Positions 8,401 through 16,824 of a stretch of 36,573 nt of DNA are shown here, one piece after another. The position numbers and the translations under genes are program-made. The notes under the pieces are model-generated. The model had not been told where the DNA came from. It searched no databases and was given only the letters and a program-made list of their open reading frames with translations. Source of the DNA: Flemingiibacterium sp045632605 (GTDB taxonomy: Bacteria > Bacillota > Clostridia > Oscillospirales > CAG-272); assembly GCA_045632605.1 (NCBI GenBank), contig JAZQXA010000011.1:1-36573 (forward strand), written 5' to 3'. Numbering within the stretch: the stretch's first letter is position 1; each line of letters starts with the position of its first letter.

Positions 8401-9633
8401 ATGATACAACCGCTTGCGGATAAAGTAAGACCGATGAGCTTTGACGAGATGGTCGGGCAGGAGCATCTTGTCGGAGAAAAGGGAGTACTGCGCCGGATGG
8501 TGGATTCGGGGCATATTACGAATATGATATTTTTCGGCCCGCCGGGTACGGGAAAAACAACAGCGGCGAATATAATTGCCGAGCGTTCCGGAATGACACT
8601 TCGCCGGCTTAACGCAACAACGGCGAGTCTTGCCGACGTTAAGGAGGTTATCGAAGAAACGGGAACACTTCTTGGCGGCGACGGGATATTACTCTATCTT
8701 GACGAGATACAGTATTTTAATAAAAAACAGCAGCAATCGCTGCTTGAGTATATGGAGGACGGGCGGATTACGCTCATCGCTTCAACTACGGAAAATCCGT
8801 ATTTTTATGTTTATAACGCAATAATCTCGCGCTCGGCGGTGTTTGAGTTCCGTCCGGTTTCGCAAGGGGAAATAAAACGCGCACTTGAGCGTACTCTTGC
8901 CACACTTAATACATCGGAAAATACGAGTGTTACCTGCTCGGATGAAGCATTTGATGCGCTTGCCGGAGCAGGAGCAGGGGATGTAAGGCGAAGCATCGGA
9001 CTGCTTGAAAACGCCTTTTACCTTGCGGCAGCAGGCGACGGGAATCTCACAGTGGAGCTTATTCGCAGCTTCACTCCGAAGGTGCTTGGCAGCTTTGACC
9101 GAGCCGGGGACGTTCATTACGACTTGCTTTCCTGTCTGCAAAAATCAATCCGGGGTTCAGACCCGGATGCGGCGGTGTTTTACCTCGCAAAGCTGCTCGA
9201 GGGAGGCGACCTTGTTTCGGCTTGCAGACGGCTTCAGGTAATTGCGAGCGAGGATATCGGACTTGCTTATCCGATGGCGGCGGTTATAACCCGTGCCTGC
9301 GTTGAGAGCGCCAGAGAGCTTGGACTGCCCGAGGGACGGATTCCGCTTGTAAATGCGGCAGTAATGCTCGCAACTGCACCAAAATCGAACAGCGCATACA
9401 CGGCGCTTGCGAAGGCGAATAATGATATTGCGTCAGGACGGGGACAGAATGTACCGACACATCTGCGCAGTCCGAATTTCGTTGGATATAAATATCCGCA
9501 TGATTTTCCGAATCATTATACCGAACAGCAATATCTGCCGGATGAGCTTAAAAATGCGCACTACTATGAATACGGTGACAACAAGACCGAGCAGACGGCA
9601 CGGGCGTATTGGGAAAATATAAAGAAGAAATAG
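8401..9633 (+). CDS. rarA: Replication-associated recombination protein A (RarA/MgsA), AAA+ ATPase
   Basis: AAA+ ATPase of the clamp-loader-like RarA/MgsA/WRNIP1 family, acting at stalled replication forks. The 410 residues begin with PLADKVRPMSFDEMVGQEHL, the family hallmark. Walker A is GPPGTGKTT (Lys52), Walker B is LYLDEIQYFNKKQQ with sensor STTENPYF, and GAGAGDVRRSIGLLENA is the sensor-2 Arg region. The C-terminal half has the RarA tetramerisation domain with SIRGSDPDAAVFYLAKLLEGG and ASEDIGLAYP. The family-typical C-terminal end PNHYTEQQYLPDEL is present. AAAGGAG lies upstream of the ATG. I see no convincing promoter in 8300-8400. It is followed by ymdB after 23 bases. Confidence 0.97.
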   Translation: MIQPLADKVRPMSFDEMVGQEHLVGEKGVLRRMVDSGHITNMIFFGPPGTGKTTAANIIAERSGMTLRRLNATTASLADVKEVIEETGTLLGGDGILLYLDEIQYFNKKQQQSLLEYMEDGRITLIASTTENPYFYVYNAIISRSAVFEFRPVSQGEIKRALERTLATLNTSENTSVTCSDEAFDALAGAGAGDVRRSIGLLENAFYLAAAGDGNLTVELIRSFTPKVLGSFDRAGDVHYDLLSCLQKSIRGSDPDAAVFYLAKLLEGGDLVSACRRLQVIASEDIGLAYPMAAVITRACVESARELGLPEGRIPLVNAAVMLATAPKSNSAYTALAKANNDIASGRGQNVPTHLRSPNFVGYKYPHDFPNHYTEQQYLPDELKNAHYYEYGDNKTEQTARAYWENIKKK

Positions 9634-9656
9634 CAATTTACATAGGAGAAACGAGA

Positions 9657-10436
9657 ATGAGCACATTTAAAATTTTAGCCATCGGTGACGTTGTAGGTCC
9701 GGAAACGGTTAAATATATAAACGAAAATTTATGGAATTTCCGCAAAGAGCACAGCATTAATATGGTTGTTTGCAATGCGGAAAATGCGGCACTCGGAAAC
9801 GGACTTGACATTGAAAGCGCAGACACACTGCTTTCGTCGGGATGCGACGTTCTGACCGGTGGAAACCACATATTCAGACGGCGTGAGATACGGCGTTATC
9901 TCGAAATGAGCCGAACCGTAGTACGTCCGGCAAACTATCCTTACGGAACAGCCGGAAACGGTTACACATTCGCAAACATTGACGGCTACCGTATTATGGT
10001 CATAAATATGCTCGGAACGATATATCTCGATTCGCTCAACTGTCCCTTTGCGACGGCTGACCGGATACTCGACCGTGAAGCAGGACGCTTTGATTTTGCG
10101 GTGCTCGACTTCCACGCAGAAGCAACAAGCGAAAAAATTGCGCTCGGGCGTTATCTCGACGGACGTGTTAACGTAATATTCGGCACGCATACTCACGTTC
10201 CGACCGCGGATGCAATGATTCTGCCAAACGGAAGCGGATATGTAACTGACCTCGGAATGTCAGGCCCGCCTGACGGCGTGCTTGGCGTGCGTGCGGACAT
10301 TATCATCGAAAAGATGCGCACAAAGATGCCGGTCAAGTTTGAGCTTGCCGAGGGTGCTCCCGAGGTGAATGGGGTTGTGTTCGAGCTTGACACGGAAACA
10401 AAAAAGGTTGTCAAGGTGGAGCGTGTGAAGTTCTGA
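9657..10436 (+). CDS. ymdB: YmdB family metallophosphoesterase (TIGR00282)
   Basis: Dinuclear-metal phosphoesterase; B. subtilis YmdB hydrolyses 2',3'-cyclic nucleotides and affects motility and biofilm decisions. The metal-binding residues are in the expected places: IGDVVG (Asp11), NAENAALGNG, GGNHIF, DFHAEATSEK and FGTHTHVPTAD, with the conserved DLGMSGP near the C-terminus. I place the start at 9657, giving 259 residues, close to the family length of about 265, with AGGAGAAA upstream; the open frame extends 16 codons further into rarA but without family similarity. It is the second gene of the rarA-ymdB pair and ends just before a strong terminator. Confidence 0.93.
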   Translation: MSTFKILAIGDVVGPETVKYINENLWNFRKEHSINMVVCNAENAALGNGLDIESADTLLSSGCDVLTGGNHIFRRREIRRYLEMSRTVVRPANYPYGTAGNGYTFANIDGYRIMVINMLGTIYLDSLNCPFATADRILDREAGRFDFAVLDFHAEATSEKIALGRYLDGRVNVIFGTHTHVPTADAMILPNGSGYVTDLGMSGPPDGVLGVRADIIIEKMRTKMPVKFELAEGAPEVNGVVFELDTETKKVVKVERVKF

Positions 10437-10452
10437 TTATTAATAGATATGA

Positions 10453-10482
10453 AAATGGCGTGCCGTCTGGCACGCCATTTTT
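10453..10482. terminator. Bidirectional intrinsic terminator between ymdB and the SLH protein gene
   Basis: A perfect 12-base inverted repeat (AAATGGCGTGCC, loop GTCT, then its complement) is flanked by A and T runs on both sides. It sits between two convergent genes and can stop transcription from either side. Confidence 0.9.
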
Positions 10483-10498
10483 GTGTATCAGTGTTTGA

Positions 10499-13400
10499 TT
10501 ATTCAGCGCTGTCGCCGATTTCAGGGAAATCTTCTGCGATAATTTCAACAGTACACTCACCGTCACCGGAGTCTACAATCTCGGAGCGGTAGAGCAGTGC
10601 TCTTGCTGTTTTTGCAGGGTCGTGGGTGTACTTGTAACGGCTGTAGTTGTCGAGCTTATATACATATTTCTCAAGCTCTTCATCCCAGTATCCGTCTTCT
10701 TCGACTTCAATCCACTCTGCACCGTCATCGTAGTTGGTGTAGTCGTCGCCGAGCTGTGCATAGATTGTACCCGCGCCGGTGATCTTGCCGGAGTTGATAA
10801 ACTTTGTTCCGGTTGTGTAAACCTCACAGTCAGCACCGATGGAAATTGTTCCGAAGTTATAGTTTGCGAAGCCGTTATTCATTATTTCGGCATAACCGCC
10901 GCCCTTTATTTCGATTGTTCCTCTGTTGGTAAGCGGACCGTAGATTTCGAGCAAGAGTCCACTCCAGTATTCGTTGCTGTTATTTGCAGTAAGCGAGCCA
11001 GTGGCATCAATGTTTACTGTTCCGTGAAGCTCAAGATAGCCGCCGTTTCTGCTTCTGTTAAAGTTAACACTGCCGCCGATGTTGATTTCATCGTTGTAGA
11101 TGTAAGCGTAACTTGTTGAATTGAATGTGCCGTTAAGATTCAGGGTGTCGAAATTCTGAATACGGAGATTGCCGGAATTATTGACTACAGAGCCCTTTTC
11201 AAAGGTGCAGATTCCGTTTTCTTCTTCGGAATAGTAGTCATAGTAGTAAATACCGAAAAATGTATCTTCAGGCAGTGTCAGGCTTGAGCCGGACTTGAAT
11301 GTAAGGCCGTTTGCGCGAAGCGACGGTACCCAGCGGCTTCCGTGGCTGCTGTCGTCTGCACGTGCAGACGTGATAACTCCGCCGTTTTCAACAATAACAT
11401 AGCCTTTTCTTATCTGCATATAGCTTGAGGTTTCATATCCGCTGTGGTCTGTGAAGGTGAGTACGCCGCCATTTGCAACGGTGAAGCTCGGAGTTCTGGC
11501 CAGATAAAGATTTACATTTGCAGGAAGTGTGAGTGCGCTTGAGAGCGTGATTGCCGCTTCATCGTAGCAGGTGATATAATACTGCTTTTTATCAATGGAG
11601 ATGGTGCTCAGCGCTTCAAGAACCTCTGCCCATGTGTCACATTCGATTTCAACTACTCTGTTCTCATAGTCGTCGTCTTCATAGTCATCGTCGTAGATGT
11701 CCTCTGCATGATCCCACCACATGTTGATGCGCTGAACGGTGTCACCGAGCGATATAATTGCCTCAGCACCGTCGTCATTCATAACAGCTACGTCAAAAGG
11801 ATATGTAACGATAAGCTTTCCGTCCTTTATTTCGCAGGTTCCGTTCCACTCATCAGTCCAGGTCCATGTGTCGGTATCTTTGTTGTAGGTGCTGTATTCG
11901 CCTTTTGCTTCGATTGTATCATTTTCGCTGTAGGCTTCGCCCTCAAAGGGTGTGAATACGAGCTTTATTGTGTCATATGCACTGAAATTCTGGTCAACTC
12001 TGTAGCCGTCGAAGGAAACATAGTTGTTCAGACGGTAGCCGGTGTCAAAGCGTCCGATTAAGTTGTTGTTGATATAACCAACGTATGTCTTTGTTTCATC
12101 GTCGCTGTCGATGAAGTATGCCTCAAATGTACCGATTCCGCGGTCTACGTCTGCGGTGTAAACCTTAGATGTGGCGGTGTCGGAGCCGTTTGAGATTCTC
12201 ACCTTGAGCTCTTCAATGCTGATTACCTCGCCGTCGGCGTCAATCCACTTATAGTAGTGGGTGTAGGTGGAAGCGATGAGAAGACCGTCTTTGTCGGTTA
12301 CGTCAAAGGTGAAGCCTAACTGGGTATCAGACGTAATGTCAGTATATTCGGTAATTTCCGCAGCGGCGTTCGGATTTTCCGCTACTGCGTACTTAACTGC
12401 ACCATTGGGTGCTGTTACAGTAACAGTTGCTTTGAGATTTGCGGGAAGACCGAGTGCTTCGTCGGAATCGAAGCCGATGTAGCCGTTGTCAATTTCAGTG
12501 TTAAGGTCGTCCGATTCCTCGCTGAGAGAAAGGCTGAAATTGTCAGTCGACATCTTTTCGCCCTTGAGCCAGAGTGCATGAACCTCAAGATTTGTTATGA
12601 TAGGAGTACGGGTCATATCATAGTTCCAGCCGCAGAAAATGTAGCCTTCACGTGAGGGAGTCGGAATCTGGAGAGTGGGAGTGAGGTCGCCGAACTTAAC
12701 GATAACCTCGCCGATGTAGTTGTCGTTGCAAGCATCGGCATCCTCTTCGAAGTTGTAGAATCTTACTGTTCTCGGGGGAACATTACCGATCCAGATTGTG
12801 CTCAGACCGTTAAGCTCAAAGCGGATATACTGGACACCGTCGATTGTAACGAGTTCTCCGGCAACGCTTTCTTCAATGCCGTCCTTGTTGGTGTGGTTTG
12901 CGGTGAACGAATAGAGCGAGAGGTCTGTGCCCTCTTCAAGGCCGAGCTGTGCCGCAGAAAGTGTGACGGTTACAGCGCCTACGGGGTGAACGACTTTTTC
13001 GTCAACAGAGAGGTCAACATTTACGGCTGTAACAGTTAAGTCGGCGATGTCTTCCGCATTAACATCTGCGTTGTCAGTCATGATTTTGTTGGCAACGATT
13101 TCGATGTTGTCTTCGATTTCTTCATCGCTTGCCTGGGCTTCTTCAATTGTAAGGGTGAGAGCCGCATCATCAGCAAGATCGACTTCCTGTCCGTCATTGT
13201 CGAGGAATTTGTCCACACTTGTAAGAACAACCGGTGCATTGCCTGCCTCGGCATTCTTAATATCGTTAAGGTTTACCTCGACTGCGCTTGCAACTGTACA
13301 TTCATCAGAAGCAGAACCGGTGAACGAACCGTTTCCGGTGATTTCGGCTTTGATGGTTTTGCCAAGGTCGAGAGATGTTACGGTGTATGTATTTTCGTGG

Positions 13401-14449
13401 TTAAGAATTTCCACGCCGCCGATTGTCCATGTGATAAGACCGGTTGCCTCGGCAGGCTCAACGGTAAATGTGATTACGTCGCCAACATTTACAGTTTCAG
13501 CGGCAACGCCGTTTACTGTAAGGATCGCGCCCATGATCTCAACGGCGGTATTCTCAGCAGCGGTGGTTTCTTCCATGCCGAGCTGTGCGCCAACGAGCGA
13601 AAGAATAAGCTCTTTTAATGCTTCTTCATCTTCCTCGGGAGCAGTGGTTTCCTCTTCGGGAACGGTGGTGTCTTCAGCTTCGGGAGCAGTTGTTTCAGCT
13701 TCAGGAGCTGTGGTTTCCTCGGGTACGGTTGTTTCCTCGGGGGCGGTTGTGTCGTCTGCCGCTTCTTCGCCGAGAGTTACCTCGCGGCGGAGCTCGGTGT
13801 CGGACATACGAGCAGTGATTGCCGCAATTTCGCTTCTCTTGATTTCGGAATCGGGAGCGAATGTGCCTGCTTCGTCGTTACCAACCATGATGCCTGCACG
13901 GTAGAGTGCATATACAGCATCAGCATATGCTGCGTCAGCGGCAACGTCCGGGATTGCACCGTCTGCGACTGCATTTACAGCTTCAAGTGCTTCTGAGGGG
14001 AGCGCATTTGCCATAATAAGCGCAAATTCGCTTCTCTTTGCCGGAGCATCGTAATTTTCGATGTCAAAAGTGAGGATGCCGTTTTCTTTTGCGTATGCAA
14101 CATAGCTGTCATACCATACTTCACCTACCTCAAACTCGTCAGAGCCGGTTGTATAAATGGCGTTAAGACGAGCCGCGATGGTGATGGCTTCCGCAAGAGT
14201 TACGGAACTGTCGGGAGCGAATGTGCCTTCGCCCTTGCCGCGCATCAGACCGAGCTCATAAACAGCCTTGACGTCGCCGTAAAACCATTTGTCATCGGTG
14301 ATGTCGGTGAAGGTTTCGGATTCGAATGTGTTCTGCACTGCAAAATTGTCGAATCCCGTTGTGTCATCTGCCATGGTATACATCGGGAGCAAACCGATGC
14401 ACATAATCATAGCAACGACCATGCTTAAAATGCGCTTGGATCTTGTCAT
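10499..14449 (-). CDS. Large secreted SLH-domain surface protein with acidic Thr/Glu/Pro linker and beta-helix-like C-terminal half
   Basis: Cell-surface protein of about 1316 residues. A signal peptide covers residues 1-27 (hydrophobic core MVVAMIMCIGLLPM, then ADD). Three S-layer homology repeats follow at about 46-94, 104-150 and 165-215, the first and third with the typical GTFAPDS element. A low-complexity linker (about 228-277) repeats TTAPEE and TTVPEE. Ig-like and beta-rich segments follow. A Listeria-Bacteroides (InlB B) type repeat lies around 558-630 (EGYIFCGWNYD). The region about 960-1215 is rich in NGG, SG and NSG turns, resembling a right-handed beta-helix. I chose the ATG at 14449 because it starts directly before the signal peptide; an in-frame ATG 12 codons upstream lacks a ribosome site. 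It is strongly acidic. Role probably envelope or adhesion; ligand unknown. Confidence 0.88.
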   Translation of the reverse strand: MTRSKRILSMVVAMIMCIGLLPMYTMADDTTGFDNFAVQNTFESETFTDITDDKWFYGDVKAVYELGLMRGKGEGTFAPDSSVTLAEAITIAARLNAIYTTGSDEFEVGEVWYDSYVAYAKENGILTFDIENYDAPAKRSEFALIMANALPSEALEAVNAVADGAIPDVAADAAYADAVYALYRAGIMVGNDEAGTFAPDSEIKRSEIAAITARMSDTELRREVTLGEEAADDTTAPEETTVPEETTAPEAETTAPEAEDTTVPEEETTAPEEDEEALKELILSLVGAQLGMEETTAAENTAVEIMGAILTVNGVAAETVNVGDVITFTVEPAEATGLITWTIGGVEILNHENTYTVTSLDLGKTIKAEITGNGSFTGSASDECTVASAVEVNLNDIKNAEAGNAPVVLTSVDKFLDNDGQEVDLADDAALTLTIEEAQASDEEIEDNIEIVANKIMTDNADVNAEDIADLTVTAVNVDLSVDEKVVHPVGAVTVTLSAAQLGLEEGTDLSLYSFTANHTNKDGIEESVAGELVTIDGVQYIRFELNGLSTIWIGNVPPRTVRFYNFEEDADACNDNYIGEVIVKFGDLTPTLQIPTPSREGYIFCGWNYDMTRTPIITNLEVHALWLKGEKMSTDNFSLSLSEESDDLNTEIDNGYIGFDSDEALGLPANLKATVTVTAPNGAVKYAVAENPNAAAEITEYTDITSDTQLGFTFDVTDKDGLLIASTYTHYYKWIDADGEVISIEELKVRISNGSDTATSKVYTADVDRGIGTFEAYFIDSDDETKTYVGYINNNLIGRFDTGYRLNNYVSFDGYRVDQNFSAYDTIKLVFTPFEGEAYSENDTIEAKGEYSTYNKDTDTWTWTDEWNGTCEIKDGKLIVTYPFDVAVMNDDGAEAIISLGDTVQRINMWWDHAEDIYDDDYEDDDYENRVVEIECDTWAEVLEALSTISIDKKQYYITCYDEAAITLSSALTLPANVNLYLARTPSFTVANGGVLTFTDHSGYETSSYMQIRKGYVIVENGGVITSARADDSSHGSRWVPSLRANGLTFKSGSSLTLPEDTFFGIYYYDYYSEEENGICTFEKGSVVNNSGNLRIQNFDTLNLNGTFNSTSYAYIYNDEINIGGSVNFNRSRNGGYLELHGTVNIDATGSLTANNSNEYWSGLLLEIYGPLTNRGTIEIKGGGYAEIMNNGFANYNFGTISIGADCEVYTTGTKFINSGKITGAGTIYAQLGDDYTNYDDGAEWIEVEEDGYWDEELEKYVYKLDNYSRYKYTHDPAKTARALLYRSEIVDSGDGECTVEIIAEDFPEIGDSAE
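13618..13762 (-). repeat. Degenerate short repeats encoding a TTAPEE/TTVPEE linker
   Basis: About 50 codons encode units of Thr-Thr-Ala/Val-Pro-Glu-Glu with acidic variants. They separate the SLH anchor from the exposed part of the surface protein. Such tracts can vary in unit number between strains. Confidence 0.75.
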
Positions 14450-14514
14450 GAGAATATACCTTCTTTTAAAAAATTGTATTTCCATATAACTATGGACATA
14501 ATACTACAATTACC

Positions 14515-14543
14515 ATTATATCACCCTAAGGAAAATTTTGCAA
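14515..14543 (-). promoter_or_regulatory. SigA-type extended -10 promoter of the SLH surface protein gene
   Basis: On the minus strand, TTGCAA (14543-14538), a 17-base spacer ending in TGA, and TATAAT (14520-14515), giving an extended -10 (TGATATAAT). Transcription would begin near 14508, about 60 bases before the start codon. Confidence 0.82.
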
Positions 14544-14712
14544 GCGTAACAATAAAGTTTCATTATAATATATAATTTTTGCTGTGTTTTGTGAAAGAAG
14601 TTGTTAAAGAATCTGTCGAATCTGTTAAAAACTGCTGTTCGACTGAATAAAACTCGCATGGAATATCAAAAAAATCTGTCAAAATAGCTCAAACATTGTA
14701 AAAAATAACACT
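14544..14712. other. Middle of the divergent SLH-typA intergenic region
   Basis: The full gap between the two start codons is about 325 bases. Outside the two promoters it is A/T-rich and holds no open frame with a ribosome site, no RNA gene I recognise and no strong hairpin. Confidence 0.6.
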
Positions 14713-14740
14713 TTTACACTGATAAAAAATGTGGTATAAT
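14713..14740 (+). promoter_or_regulatory. Promoter of typA
   Basis: TTTACA (14713-14718), a 16-base spacer ending in TGG, and TATAAT (14735-14740), which makes an extended -10. Transcription would begin near 14747, about 30 bases before the typA start. Confidence 0.75.
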
Positions 14741-14775
14741 AAAAGCTATGAAAAATACAAAAAGGAGAAATCAAG

Positions 14776-16599
14776 TTGATCCGTAACGATTTAAGAAATA
14801 TAGCAATTATCGCTCACGTTGACCACGGCAAGACCACTCTTGTCGATGAAATGCTGAAGCAAGGCGGTATTTTCCGTGAAAATCAGGCGACCGAGGACAG
14901 AGTAATGGACTCCGGTGCAATCGAAAAGGAGCGTGGTATCACAATCCTTGCAAAAAACACCGCCGCTCATTATAAAGACGTTAAAATTAACATTATCGAC
15001 ACCCCCGGCCACGCGGATTTCGGCGGTGAGGTTGAGCGTATACTCAAGATGGTAAACGGCGTACTTCTGCTTGTTGACGCCGCAGAGGGCCCCATGCCGC
15101 AGACACGTTTTGTGCTTCAGCGTGCACTCGAACTTAAACATAAGGTAATCGTGGTTGTCAACAAGGTTGACCGTCCCGACGCAAGAATCAACGAGGTTAT
15201 CGACGAGGTGCTCGAGCTGCTTATTGACCTCGATGCTACAGACGAACAGCTTGATTCTCCGATGATTTTTGCCTGCGGACGCGATGGTACCGCATCAATT
15301 TCGCCCGAAGAACGCGGCGAGGATTTGAAGTGCCTTTTCGACACAATTCTTGAGTATATTCCTGCTCCCGAGGGTGAAGTGGACGAGCCTTTGCAGATGC
15401 TCGTTTCGTCGATTGACTATAACGAATATGTCGGCAGAATCGGTATCGGACGTATCGAGCGCGGACAGGTTAAGGTCGGTCAGGAGGTTGCAATCACAAA
15501 CTTCCACAGCGATGCCGCACCCAAGCGTACAAGAATTGTATCGCTCTATCAGATTGACGGCTTACAGAGAATCCCCGTTGAAAGCGCAAAAATGGGCGAT
15601 ATCGTTTGCTTCTCCGGTGCGGGCGATGTTACAATCGGTGATACCGTTTGCGCAACTGACTGCATCGAACCGCTTGAATTTGTCAAGGTAAGCGAGCCGA
15701 CGCTTGAAATGACCTTCTCGGTAAACGACAGCCCGTTTGCCGGACGTGAGGGCAAATTTGTCACCTCCCGTCAGCTCCGTGAACGTCTTTATAAGGAGCT
15801 TCTGCGTGACGTTTCGCTCCGTGTTTCCGACGGTGAAACAACCGACAGCTTCAAGGTTGCAGGCCGCGGAGAGATGCATCTTTCGATACTTATCGAAAAT
15901 ATGCGCCGCGAGGGATATGAGCTTACCTGCTCGATGCCCCGTGTACTCTATAAGGAAATTGACGGGCAGCTCTGCGAGCCGATGGAGCGTGTAACAATTG
16001 ACGTTCCCGAGGGAAGCGAGGGCACTGTCATTATGAAGCTCGGCGCACGTAAGGGTGACCTGCTTGAAATGAATCTTCACGGCAGTCGTATGAGAATTGA
16101 ATATCTCATTCCGGCGCGCTGTCTGTTCGGTTACAGAAGCGAATTTATGACCGATACACGCGGAGAGGGAATTATTAACTCGATATTCGCCGGTTATGAG
16201 CCTTACCGCGGAGATATAACGCTTCGCTATACCGGGTCTCTTGTTGCGAGTGAAGCCGGCGAAACCACATCTTACGGCCTCTATCAGACTCAGGACAGAG
16301 GACAGATGTTTGTCGGCGTACAGACACCCGTATATGAGGGAATGATAGTCGGTGAATCGCCGAAGATAGGCGATATTGCGCTTAATCCCTGCAAAAAGAA
16401 GCATCTTACAGCAGTACGTTCGACCGGTGCTGATGAAGCATTGATTCTTACGCCTCACAAGCAGATGAGCCTTGAAGAAGCGATTGAGTTCCTCGCCGAG
16501 GACGAGCTTATGGAGGTTACACCGAAGTCCATTCGACTCCGCAAGTCGATACTCGATACATCGCTCCGCCTCAAAGCTCAGGCGAAGCTTAAGAAATAA
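14776..16599 (+). CDS. typA: Ribosome-associated GTPase TypA/BipA
   Basis: Translational GTPase that helps 50S subunit assembly and growth under stress. The 607 residues match the family. G1 is AHVDHGKTT, G2 is ERGITILAKN, G3 is DTPGHADFGGEVERIL, and G4 is VVNKVDRPDAR. Domains II and III follow, then the EF-G domain V-like region (GRGEMHLSILIENMRREGYEL) and the BipA-specific C-terminal domain (FVGVQTPVYEGMIVGE, CKKKHLTAVRSTGADEA). The start codon is TTG: AAAGGAG lies eight bases before it, and the protein begins at the family-conserved RNDLRNIAIIAHVDHG, so no ATG alternative fits. It is monocistronic as far as I can see. Confidence 0.97.
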   Translation: MIRNDLRNIAIIAHVDHGKTTLVDEMLKQGGIFRENQATEDRVMDSGAIEKERGITILAKNTAAHYKDVKINIIDTPGHADFGGEVERILKMVNGVLLLVDAAEGPMPQTRFVLQRALELKHKVIVVVNKVDRPDARINEVIDEVLELLIDLDATDEQLDSPMIFACGRDGTASISPEERGEDLKCLFDTILEYIPAPEGEVDEPLQMLVSSIDYNEYVGRIGIGRIERGQVKVGQEVAITNFHSDAAPKRTRIVSLYQIDGLQRIPVESAKMGDIVCFSGAGDVTIGDTVCATDCIEPLEFVKVSEPTLEMTFSVNDSPFAGREGKFVTSRQLRERLYKELLRDVSLRVSDGETTDSFKVAGRGEMHLSILIENMRREGYELTCSMPRVLYKEIDGQLCEPMERVTIDVPEGSEGTVIMKLGARKGDLLEMNLHGSRMRIEYLIPARCLFGYRSEFMTDTRGEGIINSIFAGYEPYRGDITLRYTGSLVASEAGETTSYGLYQTQDRGQMFVGVQTPVYEGMIVGESPKIGDIALNPCKKKHLTAVRSTGADEALILTPHKQMSLEEAIEFLAEDELMEVTPKSIRLRKSILDTSLRLKAQAKLKK

Positions 16600-16625
16600 A
16601 AGTAAAGCGACAGCGCTGCAATAAT

Positions 16626-16690
16626 ATAATTCCCCTTAAAGTATTCATGAAAGCTTTTCGTTTTTTGAGCGTATACTTTAAGGGGATTAT
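16626..16690. repeat. Long inverted repeat downstream of typA
   Basis: Arms of 19 and 18 bases (ATAATTCCCCTTAAAGTAT at 16626-16644 and its complement at 16673-16690, differing by one base) surround a loop of 28 bases. No T-run follows the right arm, so it is not a standard terminator. It could be an RNA-stabilising stem at the end of the typA transcript or the remnant of a small mobile element; no target-site duplication was identified. Confidence 0.6.
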
Positions 16691-16722
16691 AGTAAATTGA
16701 GGCGGCTTAAAACCTCGTTTAT

Positions 16723-16742
16723 GAATTTTTTCGAAAAAATTC
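16723..16742. promoter_or_regulatory. Perfect 20-base palindrome upstream of the SCIFF promoter (possible operator)
   Basis: GAATTTTTTCGAAAAAATTC is an exact palindrome ending 10 bases before the -35 box at 16753. Its position fits a binding site for a dimeric regulator. There is no regulator gene beside it, and A/T-rich palindromes can arise by chance. Confidence 0.4.
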
Positions 16743-16752
16743 CCATCCCCCG

Positions 16753-16781
16753 TTGACATCACGCATTTTGCATGATATAAT
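16753..16781 (+). promoter_or_regulatory. Consensus SigA promoter of the SCIFF precursor gene
   Basis: Perfect TTGACA (16753-16758), a 17-base spacer ending in TGA, and perfect TATAAT (16776-16781), which also forms an extended -10. It is the strongest-looking promoter in the window. Transcription would begin near 16788, about 37 bases before the precursor start. Confidence 0.92.
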
Positions 16782-16824
16782 ATAATAAATAGCGTAAAAT
16801 CATTCTTTAAGGAGTACATAAATT

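Noticed and set aside
8152..8514. Open frame of 120 codons on the minus strand across the rarA start
   Set aside because: It overlaps the rarA start and the divergent promoter region, and has no family features.
13047..13904. Long open frame of 285 codons on the plus strand inside the SLH protein gene
   Set aside because: It is rich in Ser and Val, as expected for the antisense of an acidic Thr/Glu gene, has no ribosome site and lies wholly within a clear signal-peptide protein.
15562..16458. Open frame of 298 codons on the minus strand inside typA
   Set aside because: Shadow of a strongly conserved gene; no ribosome site and no recognisable domain.
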